A stretch of DNA of 64,000 nt from Stachybotrys elegans (Eukaryota; Ascomycota; Sordariomycetes; Hypocreales; Stachybotryaceae), in assembly GCA_020746835.1 (NCBI GenBank), contig JAGPNK010000001.1, positions 806,001-870,000 of the forward strand, in the 5' to 3' direction. Below, piece after piece: positions 55,450 through 64,000 of the stretch. How positions within the stretch are numbered: the first letter of the stretch is position 1; each line of letters begins with the position of its first letter. The position numbers and the translations under genes are program-made. The notes beneath the pieces were generated by a model. That model worked only from the letters and a program-made list of their open reading frames with translations, was not told the DNA's origin and made no database searches.

Positions 55450-55780
55450 ATAGCCAAATAGAGATTGTGACACCGAGACTTATTACACTGCTGGTCCCTT
55501 CTCCGTTATGCCCAAAGACGAGCAAGTAAATCGTATTGTAGACAATTTATCACATTCTTATCGAGCCCGATATGCCTCGTTACTATGCTATCCAAAGTTG
55601 CGTACAAGACCAAATATCGCCAAAGGTTGGTATCATGTGAGCCGACTCCAAAAATCCATCGATGGGTAAAGCAAGGCTGAACAATTCCAATTGCCATAAC
55701 ACCACTCCGTTTACATCGGAGCCTTGAGAACATAAGAAAAGACAGAGAGAGACTTTGTGCGCAAGCAATGCAGCTCATCA
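55450..55780. other. intergenic between convergent TAH18 and the aspartic-protease-like gene
   Basis: 331 bp of 3' regions. No gene seen. Confidence 0.5.
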
Positions 55781-58583
55781 TCATCGCCATTGTGGTCCCC
55801 GAGTCGAGCTGCTGCCCGTCTCTCGTTCCTCCTCCCAACTGAACCTTCGTGGTGCCAACTGCGGCACGTGTATGAGGTCTTCCTCCATGTCAATTCGCTC
55901 CATGCTTCTAGGGGAAAGGGGTTCGGGCATCCATGTTGATCGATTACTGCGCAGGGAGAGCTCATGTGGCTGCTGGTTAAACTGCGGAACGAACGACTGC
56001 CGAGATAGCTGAGCATTGACTTGAAGAGGTCCAACACGGACAACGTCGGCAGGGTCTATGTGTGATCTTCGAGCTCGGGTAGGTGTAGGTGGGAGGAGGC
56101 TGGTCAAGTCTGTTGGTGGTGGTGGTGGCGGCGACATATGCTGCTCCGTGAAAGACGGCATACTGGATAGGTAGGTAGGATGGCTTTGAGCCGACAGCAG
56201 AGTGTCTGATTCGGAACTTGGGGATGATGGGTGGCCCATGTGGCTGGGGTGGGGTGAAAGGGGAGATGGCAACGGCATCATTGAGAAAGTCCCATCATCG
56301 ATTTCAGGATATGCGGTTGCAACCATCACTGGAGACGGCTCGGCAGGTAGAGACAATGGCTCCGGTGCACGCCTCTGGGTTGGTTGAGGCACAGGCCTGG
56401 GCTCCTCTCTCGGCGCAAATGGGTACAGCTTCTCTGGCGGCGGCTCAAACCCGGACTCAGGTGGGCTATACTCTGGAAGAGGACCCTGCAGCTGTTTCTC
56501 TAGTTTCCTCTTGGATAGCTCATAGGGAGACAAGCTTTCCGATGACGACATCTCCATGTCCTCAATGGTAATAGTCGAACCATACTCATCGCTTGCATCA
56601 AGTTCGACAGCGGGAGGGGGAACCACCACTCTGGGTCTTGCGCCCAGTTGAGCCTGCGAATCAGAAGGTAGCTCCGTTGGCGGTAGCGCAGCGGGAAGCT
56701 CATGGATCTCGGTGTCGGGTGCCTCTTGCAGCATTATCGGCGGGGTCGGCGTGGCATCCCTGTTGCTGTCTGGGCTGGTCGTCGGCGGTCGCTCCGAGTT
56801 GGCCTGTGACGGGGTACGAATAAAAGGAGATATAGGTGTGCTCATCATGTCAACAGATGCTGAGTCCTTTGTCTCGCCCCCGAAAGCATCATTCTGGGGA
56901 GACGCGCGGCGAGATTTCCTCCAACGAGGGAAAAGCCACCACCACCACAGAGCGAGCATAGCCAAAGAAACACCCAGAATAACGCCAACCGCAATACCGG
57001 CCTTTTGTGCGTCCGTCAGTCCGACTGGCTCGATCGATGCCGCTGCTGGTGGAGGATAGGGACTGTTGGCTGGCTGCTGGATGGCCTCGATATTAGCATT
57101 GGCGATATAGTTGTCTGGAAATCGAGCCTGGTAGATCGAGAAGGCCTGTTCATCGTATCTTGTCGTGAGGTACGCCTCCTGCAGAAATGTCCTTCCAAGA
57201 ATAAATGTCGAGTTTCCAGGGGCTCTTCTAAGTGAGAAGGACGGAACGGCAGGATCACCATAGTTGAGGACCTGCTGCTTAAAAGGGTATTGTAGTAAAG
57301 TGACAAAGGCCCGAGAATCGAGCGTTATGTTCACCACGCCGGGGACTGTCAATGGGGAGCCCAAGTGGTCGGTATTGTCAGGGCTGGACAAGCTAAATGT
57401 GAAGGTGAATGAGTCAGCCTCCATGTACTGAGCGTATTGGTCGTCCGTTATGGTGTAAATGTCCAGCGTGTTGTTATACGTGAGATTCAATGCTTGCGCA
57501 AACCGATCGCAAACGGGTCCTGGAAGCCAGATGTGTGGAGTGGTGCTATCGATCAGGGCAAGGAAGGAATCATTGAAGCTGGAAAGGGTGTTGGTCAAGG
57601 ATGTCCAGTCATCTGGCTTCGTTTCCTCGTTGGCAGCAGCAACCTGGATGCCACGGACATTGACTCGAGGTGAGCCATCAGTCCGAGTTAATGTGAACCG
57701 CTCATTGTGGGAAACAAATCGAGATGTATCGTATCCACCAAGCGTGACAGACGCGGGCGTATTCCCTGGTATGAATCAGTAGCCGACACCAACTTCATTG
57801 GCCTGGATATCTTGACGTACTATAGTGAGCTCCAGCAGTATAACCGTAGCTGTAACTTGGAATCTGGCCATAGGTTTTGACGGCTTGAGTCAAGGGGGAC
57901 TCTGCAACGCGGTTCCCGAAGCTGGACTGGATAATGCCAAGACCGAACAGTCCTTCAAAGTAATCCGTCGTATTGATCGATGCCAGAAGAACGTTCTTCA
58001 TGGAGAAGACGCTGTTGGTGATGGGGCTTGATGCACTGATAGCATCGAGGCCATATTCACCGTTCCCACCGAAGCCCAGGTATTTCAATCCAAGTTCCCA
58101 AAAATCAAGTGGCTTCCAGGTTGGTGAATGCTCGGGGACGTAGATGCCGCCACGGCGAGTGATGCATTGCTGATCATCTGCGACAAGTATGAGCAACTCT
58201 GTGAAGGCATACTGGATATGGTAAAGTGATGGTTGAAATGTGCATCATCCAGTTCAGGGATAGGCAAGCATGATGGTCAATTTTTCAGGCATTGGTATAA
58301 AAAGTACGACATACCTCGTACGCATCCTCCGGGCCCGATTGTCCAAAATTCAGATAGCGAGGTGCTGATGAGGACATTGATCTCTTGAGACGGAGATCCC
58401 ACATCGAACCGAACCGATGACCAGTTTCCGTCAATACCGAGCCTTTGTAATGGTCAGCTAGGCGTAGTTCTGCGCAGAGGTGTCCGGCACTCACCATCCT
58501 CCAGATTCCAATGCGACAGGTGCTGGGCCGTCTGCGCGCACCACGGCGGCGAAAACTGCAGCCACGAGCAAAGAGAGGAACAT
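55781..58583 (-). CDS. membrane-anchored aspartic-protease-like protein with degenerate active site
   Basis: Four exons: 58583-58495, 58442-58315, 58177-57821, 57765-55781; introns 52, 137 and 55 nt; 852 aa. It has a signal peptide (MFLSLLVAAVFAAVVRA), then a pepsin-like bilobal ectodomain with RFDVGSPSQEINVLISTS, GLFGLGIIQSSFG, ASVTLGGYDTSRF, FLALIDSTTPHIWLP and STFILGRTFLQEAY. In active pepsins the first motif is Asp-Thr-Gly; here residues 56-58 read S-T-S, so the first catalytic Asp is missing. The second site keeps Asp264 in D-S-T-T. One transmembrane helix (about residues 447-470, ending LWWWWLF) is followed by a roughly 380-residue Pro/Ser-rich cytosolic tail. It is likely a pseudoprotease with a signalling or scaffold role; this is inferred. 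Confidence 0.85.
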
Positions 58584-59318
58584 GTCGTAGCCGGTATACG
58601 CAGGTCTGTCAGGCTGCTGAGGAGACCAGACGGTACGGCGAAACCGTGTTAGGATAGGCCGTTTGGTCAAGCATCTGTTGGCGCAACTACCTATGCATTC
58701 GGAGATGGTTGATGCCAGAGAGAATGTGTCAACGATCACCAGACCGTGGTGAGAGAAAGAAAGCTCAGACAGACAAGCCCCAGCCCTCTCAACCCCAGGC
58801 TAAGGAGCAAGGATGGAGGTGCTAGGGGGGGGGGCTAGGTTCTTGTTCGCGCGGCTCAACAACGGCTGGCTGGACAGTCTCCTGAGCCTAAAGACTGCAA
58901 CCAATGTCCAGGCTGAAGCAACGAGAGACAAAACCATGGGAAGGCTGGACAGAGAAGGCAAGGGACGGTGAAGGGGCTACATGGTTAGCACCCGAAGCCA
59001 AGGTATAACTCGCCCAAGCCATGCCATATGGGGTCCGATAACCCTGAAGCCCCGGAACAGAGAGCCCATGGTCCTTGCGGACAGGTGGAGTGTGCCGTCG
59101 AGCCTAGCGGTTCAGGACAGAGAGAGACCCAGCCCAAGATTACGAGTTGATGGGGATTAAGGAGGGGAGTGAGGCGGCCAGGCATCAAGCCACGCAAATG
59201 ATAGTGCGGGCGAATGAGATGGCGCGCAGGCGCAGGCAGGCGGCATCGAGACGGCATGACTGTGCACGACGCAGAGTCCAGGCTGACCCCTGAGCATAAA
59301 CCTGGTAGGGCGAGAGTA

Positions 59319-59335
59319 GGGGGGGGGGGGGGGGG
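59319..59335. repeat. poly-G run (17 G)
   Basis: An uninterrupted homopolymer of 17 G in non-coding sequence; the length is prone to sequencing error. Confidence 0.85.
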
Positions 59336-59759
59336 CCATCCTGGGCCAACCGTCTCTGGCTGTGTTAGAAGGGATGGGCAGTCGAGTGAGTGGGCGAAGC
59401 TTCCACTGTCGGGCCATGGCCTTTTCGGTAATTTGCATCGTCGTGAAGTTGCAGATCGAGGCTGGTTTGGAGTTTGTGTCTAAAGGCCATACAGTCACTT
59501 CCATAATTAGCTGTAGTGGTATGGCACCTTCCCCGTGGGCTGTGGAAGCGGTGATGTCACACAACAGAGAGGAACGATCAAAGTGGCAGGCACGAGTTTG
59601 ATCAGTCGTCTCAGCTGCAATTGGCCTGGTAGCGGCGCCTGCCGTGATTACCTTATCCGTACTGCCTGAAGTTCTTGACGTGGGCACAACCTGTCGCCCT
59701 GTGTCAGACCTGCGTTCTTCCATGCAGTCTAGAACACTTCAGCTGCAGCTACAGGTGTA

Positions 59760-59815
59760 GCCACCGCCATTGCAACCCCAACTGCGACCCCAACTGCAAC
59801 TGCAACTGCAACCGT
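59760..59815. repeat. low-complexity aactgc/aaccgc-type repeat
   Basis: Repeated caaccccaactgc and aactgcaactgcaac units with a period of 6 or 12 bp. It reads as short repetitive peptides on both strands, none of which looks like a gene. Confidence 0.6.
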
Positions 59816-62581
59816 TCCAGCCCGGTGGAACAGCTGCGAATCAGTTTGCCCTTCTTGGAAGGTGCGCGCACCTGCCAACGCACGCCCGGCGTCTGTCGCG
59901 CTGGAAAAGTTAAGCGCCACCACGTTATGACCAGACCACATCATGTCCAACATTCTCACATGTTGAACATGGGAACAGGCTTGCACATCATCATCTGGGA
60001 ACCCCAGACGCTCTCTAATCTCCCGCGGCACATTTGTCGACCAGCATGCTCAGCCCGGCATCCACCGAGGTGCCCGGCTCGCACCAGAGCGCGAGCTTCG
60101 GAACGTTAATCAGCCATCCTCCCGCTTGGCCGCCTACATGGGATGGATGCTAATCACTCGGTAGATGCCTCTAGGCTTGGCCTTGATCAAACAGTTTAAC
60201 GAGTTTAACGGATGCTGGTCTGGAACGTGAGCCAAACTCTCCGAGCAATCAAAGCATGTCGCCGATTACCAAGTCAACATTTCTTCTTCTTCTACCGAGC
60301 ACTTCGTCTTTCTTCTCGTTGTGCCCACAACCCATGTCCCGAAATGAGACCGCAATCAGAGCGCGCCGACCGCGCCCGCTACATGCTCGTACACCGTCCA
60401 CAATAGTCACCGATACCGCCCACCATGCTGGACGCTGAATTCTCCTGGCATTTCCATTTGCCAAACACCCGCGAGCTTCCCACTGCCGGCCGGTCCGTGC
60501 CCAGCATGATATTTCAACTAACCCACGCCCGCAAGGGCCGCACTCGCTTGCCAGATCACGATTGGCGCGAGTGCGAGAGCTTTGGTCGAGTCTCGCCTCG
60601 TCTCCCGGTTGGGCCGGCCCGATCTATCCTCTCAGCAGCCACTACACTTGTTCGTCCCATGCATGAGGATCACGCCCTTTATTCTCAAGAGTCAGTTCCA
60701 AGCTCCAAGTCATAAAGTTCTACAGTAAGGCTTGGAACCCGCACCGCTATCTACCTAGTGCCGATGAGTTTTCCCCCTTCGTGCCCGCCGCCAGCACGGC
60801 TTCAATTCATGCCTCCGAACATGCTGCGTACAAGACGGATGTAATCACTCTTTGGGGTTTGCCCCGTTATCGAGTCCGCCCCATGTGAGCATAATGTCTT
60901 TCAGACAACTGACTCCCCAGTGGACACCTCTAACTCCACAAGGCCTCGCGCTCCATCATAATACCATAATACATACATTCGTCCATCTGGTGCTGCTCAG
61001 GCGTGAGGATATGAGCCAATGGGGAACCGCGTCGGGCCCTCCTCGTCGTGCATTTTCGATGGCCAGGCACCCACTGGCTCTCAGCCCGCCAGCATTCATC
61101 TGAGCCAGCACACATACCCCATAGTAAGCAGCCCGAAACGCGCCCTCTCACGCTTCTTCGGCACTGGTCGATCTTTGTCCACCTGGTAACGTGCATGGTT
61201 GGTAGCGCAGCCCTATCATCAGACAACAGCATCTAATACAGAGTAGGATCAAGCTGGGGGCGGGCGCGAGGACAATTCGACCCTGAACGGCGGTCTCCGT
61301 CGGTCCATCGAGGCCAGGCCAGGCCAGGCTACCCTAGTATGTATTACCCCTTTGTATGTACAGCAGCGATCACGAAGGACCCGTGAGAGCACCATGATAT
61401 GGACCCTGTTATACCTTATCAGAGATGCTATTGCCGCTATTCACTCTCTGAGTGGCCCTCCCTCCACACCATACAGGCATCCTACGCGTAGGGCTGTGCT
61501 GTGCGCAGCAGCTTGCCCGAATTGGCCAATGGGATTCTTGCCCATGGGCACCAACGGCCGGGGTGTGCCAGGACTTTTCTCTCGGACAGGAGCTGGGCCG
61601 TGTTGCCGCACACAGCCTGCGCCCGCGTCTTCACAGGCTTCCCAGTTCACGACGTGTTCACACGCTTGCAGGGGCATTGCTTACCCACTCTTACACGGTA
61701 AACCAGCTTGGCCGGCTCGATCAGGGATGCGAGTGGCCTATCAATGCGCAGCAACTTGCTCTTTGGGGGTTTCTTGCTCACTCGGTGAATCTTGACAGCA
61801 TCTCGGAGGGCAGCGTACGAGAACTCTGGCCCAAGGTTGCTAGCATACAGCCTTTCAATGATTACCTTGGAGTTTGGGCCGACCAGACCGCCGCCGCTCA
61901 GAATTCAGACTCGTTTTATCCGTGTAGCGCATGTTTCGGTAGCCATCTGGGTTCCAATATCTCATCAGAGTGGTTCAGATGAGTGGTCTCATGGTCTGCT
62001 CAACTCGACGCTTCACCTCAGACGCCGAGCCTATCGGCTGCTCAACCTGGTGGGCCACGAGTCGTGCGATAGTACGAATCCCCCCTGCGCCCTTGGTTTT
62101 CTGGCATGGATACGACGCACGCCATACAAAAGACAGACTAGTTTGAGAATTTGCAGGAAGCAAGGGCTGCCCAGGATCGATTGCGCGCCAAGGCTCTACC
62201 CATGGCAGCCCCTGTCGGACCATCTGCTTCAATTTCTCCCGGCAGGATCAGACACGCTGCTAAGCCCACGTCTCCGGACGTCATGTCCGAAAAGGTAACT
62301 CGTCTTCTGGTCACGGGGGTCTCTCATTTGATTTGATACTGCGTACCACTGGAAACTTCGTCCTCCAGACAATACTAACTGTGTATACGTATGTACATAC
62401 AGACGGGACCATCGAACATCCCCACATTCTCTGCCATACTGGACCAGTCCAACTATCATACTCTCTTTCAACTTACGTCCGACTTCTTGCTCGATGCAAT
62501 TGGTGCCCTGATGGTGGCTGCCTTGAGGCTCGATACGCTCTCTTGGACTTGACTGTCGTCTTGCTGGCTGGGTCAAGGATC

Positions 62582-64000
62582 ATGGTGGCTAACCGCGCCG
62601 TGCTGCTGTATGCGGCATGCCTATCCATACATTCGGCTTCTGGTGTCACAATTCGGGGTACGTCCCTCGACAAGCGTTTTCGCATGGGCGCGGACGCTCA
62701 ACATTTCTCAGGACCTGAACCTCGTGACGTCTTCCGCAATCATCGACGCTTTGATAATGTTACTGTATCGGCGTGGACGCCAGATTCACAGGACCCAACC
62801 ACGCAAACGCCTCCTGCCATTACGCCATGGACACCCATCACTACGGATTGCACGACTCTGCAGCCTTCAGAAACGGAGACAGTATGGGTGGTGATTCACA
62901 CAGAGACGGTGACCTTGACGGAGGGCAGCAATTCGACCTATGTACTGCCGTATCCCCCGATAGTCACACCAACATACTGTGACATCTTGCCTCACCCGCC
63001 GCCTTCTTCCGCAGCTCATTCATGGCCATCTCTACCTCCACCGGTGGCTTCGAGCAGCGGCGATCTACATCGGCCAACTTCTAATCCGGAAGAAGGCGTA
63101 GCTCTCCCTCCGGGAAACCTGATGCCGACGAAAGGAGGTGGTGGCGTCGAAGAGCGACCCAAGGAGATGACGGGCACGTTACAAGGGCCAGATAGCTGGA
63201 CCGAATGGGTTGCAGAACCGATTGTCACGAAGCAGCCAGTGAGAGCCAATCCTATCATTACCTTGACGACGACGGATAAGAATCCAGCCGTCACCTACGT
63301 CAACACTCCCCCTCCTCTATTCCACCAGCCGTGGGGGCCTGGGATAGAAGGCGGACTGGGGATACACAGGCCTACTGCCCCCGATGACTCAGGTCAAGTT
63401 CGGGAAACGCACGGGGAACCACTCGACAATCCATCAAACCAAATTGGCCAAATAGGCCAGGCCCCCAATCAACCAATAACCGTCGAGGGGAAGCCTCGCC
63501 CAAAAGAACCGTTCACAATATCCGCCGGTCCCAACAAGGTCGTTATCAACCACAGTACTCTTACGGATCTGAAGCCGGGCAAAACGACTGTTGTGGAGGT
63601 GGACGGGGGCTTTTTCACAGTACGACCAACTGCCATAGTTGGCGAGGGTGCCACTGTCGCCAGACCTGCACCGCATAATATCGGCATCGCGATTCCTACA
63701 CCAACAAAGGTAGCACTGGACGGTATCGACGTCGAGGTGTCAGGAACCCGGGTCATCGTTGGATCAAGTTCCATCGATATTCCAGCCACTGGTGGCGCAA
63801 CGACCAGAATAGGTGGTCACGATGTCATCATAGGTCCCGGCACGGTAGTTGTCGGGGCCGACACATTCACATATTCCGCCGCCACACCTGCAAACACAGA
63901 GGTCATTGTTGTAGGGTCCGGGGGGCTCGCAGCTGTCAGGCCCGGTGTCGTGGTGGTGCATTCCACAACGCTGACCTACGGACCCGGCATTCCCAAAACC
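62582..64000 (+). CDS. secreted repetitive surface protein with Kex2 site (partial, runs off the right edge)
   Basis: The frame is open from 62582 to the window end (473 codons, no intron seen, no stop reached). It begins with a signal peptide (VLLYAACLSIHSASG), followed by a dibasic Kex2-type site in TSLDKR at about residues 28-33. The body is rich in Pro, Thr, Ser and Val with few Cys. From about residue 300 onward short beta-like units recur with a Gly turn then Val/Ile-rich strands (KVVINHSTLTDL, TVVEVDGGFFTVRP, RVIVGSSSIDIP, DVIIGPGTVVVGADTFTYS, VVVVHSTTLTYGPG). This pattern is seen in fungal cell-surface glycoproteins of unknown function. A GPI anchor or other domain could follow beyond the window. 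Confidence 0.75.
   Translation, partial: MVANRAVLLYAACLSIHSASGVTIRGTSLDKRFRMGADAQHFSGPEPRDVFRNHRRFDNVTVSAWTPDSQDPTTQTPPAITPWTPITTDCTTLQPSETETVWVVIHTETVTLTEGSNSTYVLPYPPIVTPTYCDILPHPPPSSAAHSWPSLPPPVASSSGDLHRPTSNPEEGVALPPGNLMPTKGGGGVEERPKEMTGTLQGPDSWTEWVAEPIVTKQPVRANPIITLTTTDKNPAVTYVNTPPPLFHQPWGPGIEGGLGIHRPTAPDDSGQVRETHGEPLDNPSNQIGQIGQAPNQPITVEGKPRPKEPFTISAGPNKVVINHSTLTDLKPGKTTVVEVDGGFFTVRPTAIVGEGATVARPAPHNIGIAIPTPTKVALDGIDVEVSGTRVIVGSSSIDIPATGGATTRIGGHDVIIGPGTVVVGADTFTYSAATPANTEVIVVGSGGLAAVRPGVVVVHSTTLTYGPGIPKT

Larger units (their letters stand above)
58584..62581. other. 4.0 kb gene-poor region
   Basis: No gene family recognised on either strand. It includes a G17 run at 59319-59335, a low-complexity (aactgc)-type repeat at about 59775-59812, and an (aggcc) repeat at about 61312-61330. 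It probably contains the promoters of the aspartic-protease-like gene (left) and the surface protein (right). Confidence 0.45.

Noticed and set aside
61352..62298. Open frames of 147-176 codons in the right gene-poor region
   Set aside because: No family motif, no plausible start context or introns, and they overlap one another in different frames.
58584..62581. RIP-degraded transposon in the gene-poor stretch
   Set aside because: The region is not AT-rich, and no transposase or reverse-transcriptase motif or terminal repeat was seen.
1..64000. CRISPR arrays or prokaryotic operons
   Set aside because: No regularly spaced repeats with unique spacers; the genes have spliceosomal introns.

Overview
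The window is nuclear DNA of a filamentous ascomycete (Pezizomycotina, probably Sordariomycetes and plausibly Hypocreales; the order is an inference). Genes are compact and carry short introns, mostly 50-120 nt with GTATGT- or GTAAGT-like donors. Families typical of these fungi are present: a fungal NTE1 lysophospholipase, a gephyrin-order molybdenum cofactor gene (cnxE), a GPI-anchored GH17 glucanase, and an arginine carbamoyl-phosphate synthetase small subunit preceded by the fungal arginine attenuator peptide. No tRNA, rRNA, CRISPR array, transposon or secondary-metabolite cluster was recognised.

Layout, left to right. 0.2-8.4 kb is dense housekeeping on alternating strands: a TMEM42-like membrane protein (-), TFIIA small subunit TOA2 (-), V-ATPase subunit c'' VMA16 (+), cnxE (-), RNase P/MRP subunit POP5 (+) and GPN-loop GTPase GPN2 (-); the stops of the last two are 4 nt apart. 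9.2-16.1 kb holds a CorA-like membrane protein and NTE1, both +. 17.2-25.1 kb has a small charged hypothetical protein (+), a group II PLP decarboxylase (-), an EMP70/TM9 nonaspanin (-) and an arrestin-like protein (-). After a 3.7 kb gene-poor stretch, 28.9-36.2 kb carries a YKE4-type zinc transporter, the GH17 glucanase and TSC1, all -. 37.3-50.5 kb has a DJ-1/PfpI-like protein (+), a SAP/RRM Acinus-like protein (+), CPA1 with its leader peptide (-), ETF beta (+), an ArfGAP of the Gcs1 type (-) and a two-RRM RGG protein (-). 53.5-58.6 kb contains the diflavin reductase TAH18 (+) and a membrane-anchored aspartic-protease-like protein (-). A 4 kb gene-poor stretch leads to a secreted, Kex2-site-bearing surface protein that runs off the right edge.

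The genes do not form one pathway. Themes visible are endomembrane traffic and lipid or ion homeostasis (VMA16, NTE1, EMP70, YKE4, ArfGAP, arrestin), nutrient control (TSC1, CPA1 with its attenuator peptide) and cofactor or redox metabolism (cnxE, ETF beta, TAH18). Exon structures below were read by eye from splice motifs, frame continuity and family conservation; in every multi-exon model the summed exon length is divisible by three. No transcript evidence was available.

The most informative features are: the arginine attenuator uORF split over three exons (33, 13 and 29 nt) that joins to exactly 24 codons; an aspartic-protease-like receptor-shaped protein that lacks the first catalytic Asp; a 19-nt last exon of EMP70 encoding its KXD sorting signal; a diverged ~100 bp tandem duplication in front of the CorA-like gene; repeated TTGGCGGC boxes upstream of the TMEM42-like gene; and a His-Gly linker inside cnxE.
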